Below, piece by piece: positions 34,848 to 47,599 of a stretch of DNA of 64,000 nt (within the stretch, counting starts at the first letter, position 1; every line of letters starts with the position of its first letter). Below the pieces are notes generated by a model. The model worked only from the letters and a program-made list of their open reading frames with translations. It was not told the origin of the DNA and searched no databases. Origin of the DNA: Inia geoffrensis (lineage: Eukaryota > Chordata > Mammalia > Artiodactyla > Iniidae); the NCBI GenBank assembly GCA_036417435.1, contig CM070900.1, positions 167,824,815-167,888,814 of the forward strand, written 5' to 3'. The position numbers and the translations under genes are program-made.

Positions 34848-35078
34848 ATGACAATATATCAGTTTTTGCTACTGTTTCTACTCTGGGTATGCCTGCCACA
34901 TTTCTGTTCTCCAGAGATAATGTTCAGAAGGACTTCTATGCCCCAGAAAAGAATTTTAGGTGCACGCGTACCTAGAAGTGATGGCAAAATTCTGCACCGT
35001 CAGAAGCGTGGCTGGATGTGGAATCAATTTTTCTTACTGGAGGAATATACAGGATCTGATTATCAATACGTAGGCAAG
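34848..35078 (+). CDS. CDH10: Cadherin-10, first coding exon (signal peptide, propeptide, start of EC1); partial
   Basis: This exon encodes the N-terminal 77 residues of a type II classical cadherin, a calcium-dependent cell adhesion protein of the plasma membrane, mainly neuronal. Residues 1 to about 22 are a signal peptide with a Leu/Phe-rich hydrophobic core (QFLLLFLLW). Residues 23-54 are a short basic propeptide ending in the furin-type site RQKR (51-54). The mature protein starts GWMWNQFF, with Trp at mature positions 2 and 4. That Trp pair is the type II strand-swap dimer signature. The exon then reads to DYQYVGK and stops at a perfect donor (AAG|gtaagt) in phase 0, which is the conserved exon 2 end in this family. 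The propeptide segment [13 protein letters not shown] and the start MTI.QFLLLFL match my memory of mammalian CDH10 closely and CDH9 or CDH6 much less well. The chosen start has A at -3. The open frame continues into the intron as far as 35183, but that part is not coding. Confidence 0.95.
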
Positions 35079-35084
35079 GTAAGT
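35079..35084 (+). promoter_or_regulatory. CDH10: Splice donor of CDH10 exon 2
   Basis: The bases gtaagt follow AAG at the end of codon 77, an exact match to the mammalian 5' splice site consensus. It fixes the exon end in phase 0. Confidence 0.93.
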
Positions 35085-35407
35085 CTGTTGAAATGGCAAA
35101 TATTTACATTCCAGTTTTTCATATGTCTCAAAGAAAATTTGAAGGTTATCAATATTGCCATTCTTACAAATTTGATTCTCTAAGTATCCCTAAAGCAGTT
35201 TTTGTTTATGGAATACAAATTAGAATTTGAAAAACTATGTAATGAATATAGCATTATAAGTGTATGAATTCATTTACTAGAATTAATTCTGCCTACTACC
35301 TCATGTATTAAAGAGGTACTAAAAATTGCAATTTCAGAATTTGTAGTTAGAAATCAATAATCATGAGAAAACTATCTGGCAATCTAGTATTTAAAATAAC
35401 AATGCAT

Positions 35408-35432
35408 TATATTATATATATATATATATATG
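35408..35432. repeat. (TA)n microsatellite
   Basis: A run of TA units in intron 2. Confidence 0.9.
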
Positions 35433-37970
35433 CCAATATATATTTCACATTGCCGTTGACTTCAGTGAGGAAGAAAAGATATATTTAAAAGTTGTTTCAT
35501 ATTCTACAGAATGAGAAAACAAATGTCATTAAAAATATGACCTAAGGTCAAAAAAATGCTTACTTATAAGAAAGCTTATTCCAGATATGAGTGTTAGTTA
35601 TTTTTCTAAAGTCCTATCATGGGTACATTTAAATAAGGGAAGAATAAATGGGAAGACAAGCAGGAAAAAGTAGTTTACTTGTCGGGATATGATGACATGA
35701 GGAGATTTCATGCTATTCAATTATAAAAGATAGCGAGGAAAATGAGCCTTGGTTAGGACTGGAAGGACAAATATGACATAAAAGTTACAATGGATGCTTT
35801 TATACACTAGATTGTATTAATTTCCAGTTTTCTTTCTTGGCACTATCTGAAGCTAATCGAAATTAGGTAATATCTTAAAGAAAAAAATCATTTTAATAGT
35901 GTTATTTTTATGGACAGTTTATGAAACTATATCAAAGAAAAAAGTTAAACACACAAAAGGAAAACAGATATAATCACATGTTCATATATCACGTCAACAG
36001 TACAAAATTATGATAGATCCATGATTGTGCTGGCGACTTTTGCATCAACCTCAACTTTAATAGCTTCTTTCACATAATTAAAACTGGGCTTTTAAAGTTT
36101 TTGTCTTCTAAGAAGAACTATTTTTGAGAAAATACATGTTCATTGATTTTTAAAACACTTTGATATGTTTTTTTCATGTTCCAGTTATTTCAGTTTTTTT
36201 TTTAAAAGTCTGGCAGTATGAGAAAGATAGCATTAAAGGTTACATGTCATATTGACTGTAAGGTGAAGAAAAAAGCAAGCAACCTAAGCAATTTTACCAG
36301 AAAGCATGCAGTAGTGGACTTATCACAGGGTCATCTGATAGAATTCCTGAGCTCAGAGGGTTAAGGTAAATTTTATGGTTGCTGCAATAGGCAACTTTCA
36401 GTTTATGAAACCAACCACATGAAAATATAATAACTGAAATCTGAGTCATAGAAACTATAAATAGTTTTTTTTGGCTCTTCCTGGACATAGCAGTTATTTG
36501 TTTATTTGCATAGATTTTCCTTCACCTAGTCCTGAATGAGGATTTAATAAATGTTGGTAAATTGAATTATCATTGCATTATATACTCTGTTGTGATAATC
36601 AAGGTACTTCTATGTACTTTCATTTGTTCTTTCCCCAAAGAATATCAATAACTTGAAATCAAGAACTTTACTTCGTATCTCTCTTTGTTTCTAGCTCTTA
36701 GAGTAGATTTTAATATTTAGTCAGTTGAATTAACCTGAGTTGTATTGAACTGAATGCCCAGAGTCATCTGGTACCACTTAGCTCTTTGGTAGGGGAAACT
36801 AATGTAGAGTTTAAATTACTGTGGGCTATTAAAGCTGGTAAATACTTAAGATACATGCATCTTGATATGCAACTCAAATTTTATTCTTCCTTACTCTGCT
36901 CTACAAAAGCAAGCCAGAAAACTGTTTAATGAGGAGAGGCATAAGGAATTTATGGAATGCGTTCACCAGTTTCTTCTATAAGTATGTCCTGAACTACCAG
37001 ATCAACAGACATATATTAGATGCTGTAGCTCTGAGTTTACTTCTAATACCCAAAGCATCTGTGTTTTTGCTTGTATTTCAAGTCAATTTTGTATTTCTAT
37101 CATTTATTCATGTCATGACCTGTGAAATAGTTATTTTTAAATTTCCCTTGTCTGTAGTACATATGTGTGTTACTTTTTATTAAGTATTTATATTGCATTA
37201 ACTACTTATACAATTAAAGATCTTATATTAGAAGTAAACATATAGATTTTTTTAAACATATAGATTTGTATATGCAAAAAGGCAATTATGAGATATAGAA
37301 TATTTTTATAAACATGCATTTTAATGAATATAATTGGGGGCTAAGATATATTTTCTTCATGAAGTATAAAAAATGTTAAATTCCCTGGATATTCTTTCTG
37401 ACATTACTTATAAAAATTTATTACATATTCATCCTTTCAGAAATTCTACTTTCAGTTTTTACTTCATTTAAAGTAGGCATGTGATATTGATGCTGAGAGA
37501 TTCAATGTCTCTAGGTTAGTTCACAGGTAGGAGTAATACATGTCCCAATTACTAGACGTATGGGAAGACAATGATAAACTCTCCATTGTTGTGGAAAACA
37601 TGGTGGGAGCTCAGAGTAGGAACAATGGAGAGAATTACACTGGTTGAGTGAGGACAAGACTGAAAAGCACATGCATGAAGAGGGGGAATATTTTTAAAAT
37701 ACCAAACAATTAGCCAATAAATCCTACAAAGAATGGATGGCATATAATTTCTTAGATAAAAACCCATTACCGCTTAAGGGGTTGAAGCAAAGGGAAAATC
37801 CCCTTACTTCTCATTGGATTAAAGTGGAGGAAACCTTAGGAAAAGCAGATAACTGCCAATCAGAATACCTATATGTAAACTTGCTTCTGCCACTGTTTTG
37901 CTTTCAGTGGTTAAATCAATTAACTTCTCTTGGCCTTCATTTTCTCATCTATAGTATGATCATGTCAGTC

Positions 37971-37973
<3 letters not shown>

Positions 37974-38014
<41 letters not shown>

Positions 38015-38100
38015 ATGTACTTATATATATAATTTTTATATGATTACATTTTAAATGTGAAGTGTTTGAGCATTTAAAAACCCATTTATATATATATATA
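37974..38100. repeat. (TA)n microsatellite in two blocks with A/GA-rich end
   Basis: A pure TA run at 37974-38011, a degenerate AT stretch, a second TA block at about 38087-38100, then an A-run and GA-rich sequence to 38160. Likely unstable in length. Confidence 0.9.
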
Positions 38101-39105
38101 AAAAAAAAAAGAATAAGAAGAAGTAAAGAGAGACAGAAAGAGAAAAAGAGAAAGAAAGCTAGTGGCTGAATTGTCACTGCCATGGCTATTATGAAGAAAC
38201 TAGCTAACCAGCAGTGAACTCAAAGCATTTTTGTTCATCTCTCAATGAGCAAAAAAATATTTTCCTCTAAATCATTCAATCAAATGTATTCTAAACCAAA
38301 ATATATTTGGTGTAAGTTCTTTTTTTTCTTTTCAGTGAGATAAGCAGAATATTGACCTTTAAGAAATTTCCTATATAGGACAATGCCTGCTAACCTTTCT
38401 TTACCTTCCAAAGCAAGAGGTTTAAAACTTAAACTTCAAGTATCTACTTTTGCCCTATGTTGCTTTTATATCTCAGCCTTCTATAAACATCTTAAAATTT
38501 TCCAATTTAAGATTTGAAAAACATTGTGATTATAAGCTATTTTTATTAATGTCCTAATGTAGCTTCTTATCACAGGTTCCCATTGCCTGATTCAGTTGCC
38601 TAGATAATTTCAAAATTTTAGGCTTCCAAATATTCAAATAAATAATGACAATAAACTAGATATTCTTGAATTTACTTTTAGCTGTTAACAAACATACAGT
38701 TCTAAGGGAATTACTAATTTTATTTACTGTACAAACTTTGCACTTTATATAATAATTATTCTCAAGTGGAGAAAAACATTTTAAAAATAGATTTTTAATC
38801 AAAACCAGAGATTAAGAAAAAACACCAAAAACTTAATAATGTAATTGAACAATGATAAACCTGATTCTTAGCCAGCATAGTAAAATAATTCACTCCAGGA
38901 AGTAAAAACATAATAATAATTTTAGTAAATAATCAAGGCAACTGTCTATATCTTCTTGGGATAATGAAAGCATGTACCATCTGGAGACATGAAAGAGATT
39001 CTTGGGGCCTCCAGGCCATTCAGACCTTATAGTACCTCACTGATATCATCCTTCTCTGAATGCAGAATACATTTGACACATATATTCTTTTTTTCTTTTC
39101 CCAAT

Positions 39106-39530
39106 GATAGGTTCTTTTTTTAAAATTGAAGTATAGTTGATGTATAATGTTGTGTTAGTTTCACGTGTACAGCAAAGTGATTCAGTTATACATATATATA
39201 TATATATATATCTAATACATATATATATTCTTTTTCAGATTCTTTTCCCTTATAGGTTATTACAAAATATTGAGTATAATTCCCTGTGCTATACAGTAGG
39301 TCCTTGTTGGTTATCTATTTTATATATAGTAGTGTGTATATGTTAATCCCTAACTCCTAATTTATCCCTCCCCTCCTCCTTTCCCCTTTGGTAACCATAA
39401 GTTTTTTTTCAATGTCTGTGAGTCTATTTCTGTTTCGTACATAAGTTAATTCATATCACGTTTTAGATTCCAGGTATAATCGATATCATACGATATTGTT
39501 GTCTGTAAGTCTTGTTGGGTTCTCAGTTGT
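39106..39530 (-). mobile_element. L1 3' end, antisense, ruminant/cetacean type, 5'-truncated
   Basis: A T-run then aaaattgaagtatagttgat, gtgttagtttcacgtgtaca, ctgtgctatacagtaggtcc, ccctcccctcctcctttccc and cgatatcatacgatattgtt. Contains its own TA microsatellite (39190-39212). Confidence 0.9.
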
Positions 39531-40059
39531 TTAGCATTCTTGAAAAACAGAAACCACATTTAATTATTTCTTAATTTCATACCCCTTTTCCTGAAGAACT
39601 GATGGCTTCAAAGAGCTGGAGCAATAATGGTGCTCTCTATTTTAGCAGATTAAGAATACTATAGGTATTTATAATTCTTCTGTCCTTAGATGATTACTTA
39701 AGCTCACCTCTACCAAGGGATACCCGGTTCCCCATAGTCTACCATGGCTTTGTCCTCCCATAGTTTATAACCCAATATGAACCTTCATCCCCCTTCCTGA
39801 GTAGCCAGTAGAAACTTTCTCCCTGTCCCTAACAGGTTTTTTCTCTTTGGAACAAACTGCTTTTATTTGCACAAGTATCTTGCTGGTCACTTGACTTTTC
39901 AATATTTCAATTCACTATTAAATATTTCATTTTCTGACTAACCTGTTCCATGATTGAAAATGATAGAATGAGCCATATATTTTTCTGGTCTACCTCAACT
40001 CTATACCTTTAGTACTGTCTTATTTTCCCTCATGGCCCCTTAATGAGCATGATGAGTTC
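39531..40059. other. No recognised feature
   Basis: Intron 2 sequence of mixed composition with no repeat recognised. Confidence 0.45.
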
Positions 40060-40275
40060 AAAATACCCTGAATTAATGATTCTAACTGGGGGTTATTTTG
40101 CCATCCAGGGGAAATTCATCTATATATGGAGACATTATTTGTTTTCACAACTAGGTAGAGGGGGTTGCTACTGGCCTCAAGTTGTCAGGGACCAGGGATG
40201 CTGCTAAAAATCCTACAATGTATAGGGCAGACCTCCAGTCCTAAATGTCAATAGTGCTGAGACTGAGAAACGCTG
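40060..40275 (+). mobile_element. hAT-type MER DNA transposon remnant
   Basis: Begins like ...gattctaactgggggttatttt and contains tctatatatggagacattat, tttgttttcacaactaggta, gatgctgctaaaaatcctac and gtcaatagtgctgagactga, ending gagaaacgctg. The ends fit the CAG.GGTTCTCAA terminal repeat type of non-autonomous Charlie elements. The exact MER name is not assigned. Confidence 0.75.
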
Positions 40276-40549
40276 TCCTCAACTTCCTTAGTTTGCCAGA
40301 GCCTTTTACATTTCCTAAACAGCTCAGTCTTTTACTTCTTTCTGGGTTCTTGTTTCTGAATATGCTCTCAATTATCATCATGTTTCTTCCCTTCGGAGTT
40401 GCTGTAAGAATTTGCTTTCCCTAACTTGGATTTCTCTCAAGACCTACTTTCCTATTCATATTCTGTCTAATCCTTAAAGCATATGTTTGGCTCCAGTCTC
40501 TTGGTCATTCTTCGCTGTAGACTTGTGAGCTGCACACACTCACTATGAA

Positions 40550-40720
40550 TTAATTATTTATTCATTCTGTCAACAAATATCTAGAAGACCTGTTACTACT
40601 CAGATACTACTCTGATATTAAGTACTGTGGTGAAAATATAGTTTCTCTACTCACAAAATGTCTGCCTTTAAGAGAAGGAGAGAATAATAAGTCAGGATAA
40701 CAGGAAGTTATGGGACTCTT
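40550..40720 (-). mobile_element. L2 3' end fragment
   Basis: ttattcattctgtcaacaaa followed by tagaagacctgttactactc and a decayed body is the reverse L2 tail pattern. Confidence 0.55.
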
Positions 40721-41360
40721 TTTGTCTCAGACACAGCACAGACCCCAAAAGCCTGGAACAAAACAGAAAGTGCCAAATATTGCCACGTTTCATTTCTGCA
40801 GTACTTGTAAATAGGTGGAAATAAAATAGTTTGGGGATTCGTATTACACGAATCTGTGTGTTATTAAATGTTGAAACTGGAGAGTCAAGTGCTTATTTAT
40901 TTATTTCTTCGGAAGAGTTTTTTAATGCGCAATGCTTTATAATGAAGTGATTTTTGGAAATTTCTAGAAGAGATATCTTCCAGAAACTGAAAAAACATTA
41001 TTCATGAGAGAATAACTTGACTTTAAACATTTACAAAGTCTGGCAATACCAACTGTGCCCACCATATTAGACTGTATGCGTTTTGCCCTTAATAATATGG
41101 GTACAATCAAGTCAAACCTGGTTGCAACAGGGGAAGGAGTAGTTGGAACTAAGAGAGAAGAAGCTGTTCTGACCTTCCCACTGCAGTTTTCCTACAGAGG
41201 AAGGAAATCTCAAGTGAACTCATGGAAGAACTTTATGTTTTATTAGAGTTTAGAGAGCTGGGAACACTCTCTGGGACCTTTTAAAAACTGTAATGTTGTT
41301 GAGACTAAAAGTTTCCAGGTGACTTTTTTTTAATACAAACATGATGAAGAGAATCTACAT

Positions 41361-41362
<2 letters not shown>
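40721..41362. other. No recognised feature
   Basis: Intron sequence; the 63-codon frame at 41055 has no motif or splice support. Confidence 0.45.
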
Positions 41363-41401
<39 letters not shown>

Positions 41402-41402
41402 C
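41363..41402. repeat. (AC)n microsatellite
   Basis: About 20 perfect AC units. Confidence 0.95.
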
Positions 41403-44170
41403 AGATAGGCCTGCTTTAGTGGTGAGATGGGAGAAGGAGAGGGCTTGGTATATAGTTATTTTCTATTTGAACCCTGTTAATGACAACCATAAAAGGACTG
41501 ACCACAAAACAAATTAATATAGTGAGTGATTTTAGTTAGAAAATGTCCTAAAAGAAAATAAAACAGGATGATTTGATAGACATCAACAGAAAGTCCTTTA
41601 GATTAAATGATTAATAAAGACATTCCTGATGAGGAGACATTTGGACTTTTGGGGTAAATATAGACATTATTTCCCTGATAGGTAAAGACCACAACAAAAA
41701 AAAGATGATCCTGAATTAGAATTTATAAAGACTTTTTATACTAATCCTCAAGCAAGAAGTAATTAAAGCATTTTTAAATAGAGGCATGTCCTGCATAACC
41801 CTGATAATGTTTTTCAGGGAGACCACCTCTTGGTTTTTAACTCTCAGAATGCATACAATGTCTATATCTCTCAATGTTTCAGCCAGAAGTTATATTGGAA
41901 AAATATGCTCACCTCCTCAAAGCTCACTATAACAGTTTAGCAAAGCAGTATTCGGGAAGATCTTAAGTTGCATTCCAGATACACTTGGTAGAACATCGGA
42001 ACCACCCATAGATGTTTTGAAACTAACAGAGGCTGTAAAAAAGAACGTGCATCTAAGATTTTGTAAGCCCTTCGGGAAGCCTTGCTAATTCATGTTAACC
42101 TGTAAGTGATCAAGTAACAATGGTTTAAACGTTTTCTATACTAACATTATAGCGTGTTATTCATATACAGAGATTTTACTATGTTTTAGTTACTTTTTTA
42201 GGAAATTAGTTTTGAATTTGGGTTTAATGTGTAAGCATTCTATTTTTTCCAGTTTAAACTAATGGGAAATAGACTTCTTGTTAGCATTTTCAAGCAAAGT
42301 GTCAAATATTGAACTCTTTTTAAAAAGATAAATGGAATTAAGTATGGGATACTCATATATAAATAACTACAATCATTCTTTTACTTTAAAGTTCTTACTG
42401 GTAGTAGTGATAACATATGTTTACTAAACTCTTCCACGAAGTTGTTTACATAACGTGTTGTCACTGTATAACCTCCATGAAACAACAGTATACCCACACC
42501 AGCTAAACACATTTACCACACTCACTGCCCTTACTGTACTCTAGTGATTTGTGGGAAGTCCACCCTTCCACTCGTTTTTCACTCTTGAATTAGTAATCCA
42601 GAGATGCTGTTTCCATCTTTTCTTTCCCATCATAGTCTTATTTTTGTATATCCCTGTCTTGTACACACATTTTATTATCCCCTCCACACAGAAGGCCTCT
42701 TCATCTCTTTTTCCTCCTTCTTCAGTTTGTCACACAGCATCTTTTAAAATCGACCTCTCTATGTTATGTCCCTTGAATTTAGTTTTATTGGATTATGTTT
42801 TAGATAAGAGATAATTATGAATTTATTTTTAAAAAGTATTATTTCTGTGGTTTTAGGCCAATTAATTCACATAGAGTAGTAATAGTTGGAAGTAGATGAA
42901 AGGACTTTGATGATAATAATAAAAAAAAACTCAAAGAATTTTTCTGTGACGAATAAGCTTTTAAAAACTTTACCTATTATTTAAAAATATTAAAGTTCAA
43001 AAATACTAAATCTACAATTTAACCCATCATTTTTCAAGCATAGAACTTTTAAGAAATACAATACTCTCTGAATGAAGATTATGTGAAAATTGAGCCAGAC
43101 TTTTAGGTAAAGCTCAAGAGAAATCTCTGTAGATGAAAAATGTATTTAAATGTCATAAAAATTTGCTCTGCAAAAAAATCTTAATATAATTTATTAGTAA
43201 CAGGTGAGTGTGTAATGGCCATGAAGCATGGGAAATTATTATTATGGTATTATGAATTTCTACCAAAGACCTCTTATTTTCTTTCTTGGAGACAATACAC
43301 AATTATATATTCAATTAAATTTTGTCCCCTTTGTACTAAAGAATAATGTTCTTTTCAGTAAAGAAAATGAAAGTGGATGTATGTTATTATGTTTGCTCAT
43401 CAATGTCTCATACTTAGAATATGTGCAAATATTCAAATTCTCAGTTGCTTCTTATGAAAGCATGAATAGAAAAGGAGGGAGCACTTCAATAAATTTTCTG
43501 AAGTGAATTATTAAATATTCACATAATGTAGTTAAATTTCTACTTTTGTTTTATCAAAGGCTATTATTTAATCTTAATTTTTTATTATCATTATTAATAT
43601 TGTTGGTGGTGGTATTATTATTGTGTTGCTAATTGGGTAACTGCATTCCATGGCTCCTGGTAATTGTAAATAAAAGTTAAAATAAAGAAAACATAAAAGT
43701 TGCCAGGAAGATGGACTAAGTTTAGAGAAGGGAACAGTGATTTTGTTGGGATATAATATACAAATCTTTGGTTCTCTCCTTAGAACTCTAATCAACAAGA
43801 CGAAAAGCACTTTATGCAAATTTCAGACTCTCTTTAGTAAAATTCTTTCACTAACTTCACTTTTAAAACTATACTTTAAGCATTTATAGATTACATAAAA
43901 CTATTAAATTTAGAATTTTAAATGAATGTCTTAAATCTCAGCCCAGGATTAAAATTGTTTTACCAAGTAGGAAATTGAGCTGTAAGAATGTGTGCTATTA
44001 TAGCTTTTTATCTGAAGGAACATTTCCTATTTTGGCTGATGTTTAGCTTAAATTCCATTAGTGAACTCCTCAGTTCAGTGTCGTGTCTTCCAAATAACCC
44101 CCAAAACTCCAACACCACTGAATTTTTCATTTTTCCTTGATACCAATTCTGTCAGTATATATAAACCATC
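41403..44170. other. No recognised feature
   Basis: About 2.8 kb of AT-rich intron. A pyrimidine-rich piece at 42550-42790 may be an old L2 but I cannot support it. Open frames at 42551-42814 and 43228-43506 are unsupported. Confidence 0.5.
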
Positions 44171-44184
44171 AAAAGCTTAGCACC

Positions 44185-44384
44185 GGGCTTCCCTGGTGGC
44201 AGAGTGGTTGAGAGTCCGCCTGCCGATGCAGGGAACACAGGTTCGTGCCCCAGTCTGGGAAGATACCACATGCCACGGAGCAGCTGGGCCCGTGAGCCAT
44301 GGCCGCTAAGCCTGCGCGTCTGGAGCCTGTGCTCCGCAACGGGAGAGGCCACAACAGTGAGAGGCCAGCGTAACGCAAAAAAAA
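44185..44384 (+). mobile_element. CHR-2 SINE, sense
   Basis: gggcttccctggtggcagag to a short A-tail, flanked by the perfect 14-bp duplication aaaagcttagcacc at 44171-44184 and 44385-44398. Complete cetacean short-type copy. Confidence 0.97.
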
Positions 44385-44398
44385 AAAAGCTTAGCACC

Positions 44399-45729
44399 AA
44401 ATCTAGTTTGCATGTGTTGGGTTATCCTGAGTCCAGCAGAGCAGAGGAATAGAGTTGTGAATCATGAACTAACTGAATACATGCATTCCTAAGAGCTGAG
44501 CTTCCAAAGGGAGACAACAAAGAGATAAAGCAAAGGTCAAGGACATGATTGTAAGTCAAATAACATAAAGGCAGAGACAGAGCACATCCAAGAAGAAGTA
44601 GAAAGGGGCAGGCGGTGGAGGGGTGCAGAGAGGCAAGACTAGGACTATTTTAGAGGCCAAAGGAGAACAAAATTCCAAAGAATCGATGACTAATCCTGTT
44701 GAGTGATGCAAAATCATCAAGAAGAAAGTTGTAGCAATTTAGAGATCTGTGTGGACCAAGGAGAGAGCCGTTGCAATAATCTGACGTAAATGGGAGTCAG
44801 ATGGCTTTGGTTTAGCCCAGAAGGAAGCAGCACATCAGTTTCTCATAGGCATGTTATCAATAAGATAAAATAAGTAGGAGTGAGAGAGAGTTTGAAATGA
44901 TGAAGAGCTGGAGATGGGACGTTATTATATGGACAGAAAGAGAGGATGTGAATGTGTGCAACAGGTGAGCTCACTCTTGGTAAAAATTAAAATTAAAAAT
45001 TTGTCTATTAAGCTGACAGCCAGCATCATACATAATTACTAAACAAAGAGAGTATTCCCACTTAAATCACCAACAGGAGTGAAATAAGTTTTAAAAACAC
45101 CACTTTGCTCACTACTAATATTTAATATACTTCTGTAAGCAAAATAACAGTGTAAAAACTATCACATATAGTTTTTTTTGTTGTGAGAATTAAACGAAAA
45201 ATATAAAATATTCTGAAACATCCTGACATATCATGATAATGATAGCTCTAAAATGTATTTTATTTATTATTACTTAATAGTCCAACAACCGTTTTTTATT
45301 GTTTCTTATTTACAAGTAAGGAAAATATGTCCTTCTTGTCTAAATTAGGTGTCTAAGGGCACCAATCAAGTAACTTGTAGAGATGGGATTCTAGCCCAGA
45401 AATTATGACTCCAGAGTATATACTAACCATCATTACCCCTCATTGCACCATTATTAATAGTAATATTCTTATTTTATCAATATTATGTGTTGCTTCACCA
45501 GAAGCAATTATATTCTTGTTTAAGCAGTACAATGATGGATAGTTAGCTGACTTTCTTTTCTGAATGATATCAGTACAAAATTAAAATTGCATAGGTAACA
45601 GGAATATTTCTGCTACTTCATAGAGAAGTCAAACATTTTTGTAGTCGTTATGTGTTTATTATTTAATTTATATGTGGAATTGATAATGCATGCACTTTGA
45701 ATAAAATTTAAAAGGCAAAATAAGGTGTA
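44399..45729. other. No firmly recognised feature
   Basis: The purine-rich part at 44450-44960 looks like an old LINE or LTR piece (for example ttagagatctgtgtggacca) but I cannot name it. The rest is AT-rich intron. Confidence 0.4.
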
Positions 45730-46720
45730 TAGTTAAAACTAAGACTCTCACCAGGGTCCTCAGGCATCCCGAGTTCTCCTCCTAAGAAACAGCTGCATTT
45801 ACCAGTTCTGTTTTGTTTTGTATTTTTGTACGTATTCCAATAGACATTATAGAACTATTTAATAAGTATTTATGATTTTGTTTTTACATAAATGGTGGTG
45901 TACTTTATGCCATGTTATAAAACATGGTTGGTTCGTTTTTAGTTAAAAATGTAACTTGAGGACATATTCCATTTCAGGACATAAAGATATCCTTCATTTA
46001 AAAAAAAAAATAGTAGCTGCATAGTATTCTTTCCAGTGGATGTATCATAATTTGTTTTACCATTTTTCTTTTGATGAACCTTTAATCATTTAAAAAAATA
46101 TTTATTAATGTAATAATATGACATGTTATTTCACAGAGTGCTGGTATATCTTTAGGAATATGACTAGAAGTGCAATGCTGAAGCAAAGTTTGGAAATTTT
46201 AAACTTTCATAGGTATTGCTAAATTGCTCTCCACTGATGCAGTTTGAATAATTTATCATGCCAACAGCAAGGTATGAAAGTTAAGTATTGCTCCACCATT
46301 GTATCCAATCTCTGTATTATCATCATGTTTAATAGCTTTTTAACCTTGTAAATGAAAACATATTTCTCTTATTTTAAGTGAGAATGAACATTTCTTCATG
46401 TGTTTAAAGCATTTCACATTTCTTTTTTTTTTTTTTTTTTTGCGGTTCGTGGGTCTCTCACTGTTGTGGCCTCTCCCGTTGCGGAGCACAGGCTCCGGAT
46501 GCGCAGGCTCAGCGGCCATGGCTCGTGGGCCCAGCCACTCCGCGGCATGTGGGATCTTCCCCGACTGGGGCACGAACCCGTGTCCCCTGCATCGGCAGGC
46601 AGACTCCTCAACCACTGTGCCACCAGGGAAGCCCTTGCATTTCTTTAAATGAGTGTTTATATCCTTCACCAATTTTTCTGTTAATAATCTAGTTTTTTTC
46701 TTTTGATCCATAAGTTCTCT
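45730..46720 (-). mobile_element. Old L1/HAL1-like fragment, antisense
   Basis: Follows the usual antisense L1 3' order in decayed form: ggacatattccatttcagga, agtagctgcatagtattctt, atcataatttgttttaccat, ggaatatgactagaagtgca and attgctaaattgctctccac. Interrupted by a SINE. Confidence 0.6.
46425..46634 (-). mobile_element. CHR-2 SINE, antisense
   Basis: A T-run then the reverse SINE body to gggaagccc. The flanks ttcacatttcttt (about 46413) and ttgcatttcttt (46635-46646) are an imperfect target duplication. Confidence 0.93.
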
Positions 46721-46734
46721 TTATTAATTGACCT

Positions 46735-47530
46735 TTAATTCTTTTTTTTATTTTCAAATGTAATACATGCTTCAAGTTGAATAAAACACACATATAAACT
46801 TTAATGAATAAGTATAAATCAAATCAGGTGACCTCAACCCAGATGAAGAAATGGAAAACTCATGGCCCCTAAGAAACTCTCTGTGTGGGTCTGTTAGTAA
46901 CAACATCATTTCTCCTTTCTAAAGGTGGCAATAAGATTCATTTGGGGTTAATAATGCCTTTCTTTATAGTTTGAGCATCTGTGCAGCCACTCATAAACAA
47001 CACGCTGGAGTTTTAAATGTTTCTGAAATTGAGTGCAATTACAGTTCATATATTCTTTTGTGTCTTTCTTCTTTTGCTCAAATAGTTTTATGAAATTAAA
47101 CCATATTTTTGTTCAGAGGATCTCTTTATGTGAATGTGTTTGGATTTAGTTATACATTCTATCAATAATGGAGATACGATGTTGCCCCTTCCCCTTACTT
47201 TGGCTTTACTAACAATGCTTCTGTGAACATTTCTGTACGTGCACCGCGATACTTATGTACATCGAATAGCTTCAGAGTATATAATTAGGAATAAAATTGC
47301 TGATCTCTAGTGTGTGCCTAGCTTCAATTTTTCCAAATACTGCCATTTTAGTTTCCTAAGTTTTAACCAATACCTACTCCCACTGGCAGTATACGAGAAT
47401 TTCTTCTGTTCTACAAAGAGACCCAAGCTTGATATTTTTAGAAATTTTTTTTTCAAAACTGGTGATTTAATTTGTATTTTCCTAAATAACAATGAACTTT
47501 CATGACTGTGAACAAGTTTTTCAAGTGTTT
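46735..47530 (-). mobile_element. Old L1/HAL1-like fragment, antisense
   Basis: ttattttcaaatgtaataca, tgcttctgtgaacatttctg, acttatgtacatcgaatagc and ctactcccactggcagtata follow an antisense L1 3' order. Open frames at 47307-47505 are shadows. Confidence 0.55.
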
Positions 47531-47599
47531 TATCAACTGTTTCTTCAGGTCATCTATTTTTTGCTTATTGATTGCTTCATTCCCAAATCCATAATAGGT

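Larger units (their letters stand above)
34723..35078 (+). other. CDH10: CDH10 exon 2 with 5' leader
   Basis: The exon start is inferred. A pyrimidine-rich run (34694-34718) ends in ttgaag, and the next base, 34723, would open the exon, giving 125 nt of 5' untranslated leader before the ATG at 34848. The end at 35078 is firm because of the gtaagt donor. No promoter or CpG island lies just upstream, so the leader is very likely spliced from a non-coding exon 1 outside the recognised part of the window. The exact acceptor is less certain than the donor. Confidence 0.75.
35085..39105 (+). other. CDH10: CDH10 intron 2, proximal part; no other feature recognised
   Basis: AT-rich and free of recognisable young repeats except AT microsatellites. 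A short L2/MIR-like tail may lie at 36500-36560. Open frames (36929-37183, 37737-38015 and others) have no support. Confidence 0.6.

Noticed and set aside
35079..35183. Extension of the cadherin frame past the donor
   Set aside because: The translation after VGK loses all cadherin similarity exactly at a consensus gtaagt, so it is intron.
44450..44960. Purine-rich block as a possible gene or LTR
   Set aside because: No open frame of note and no repeat family that I can name with confidence.
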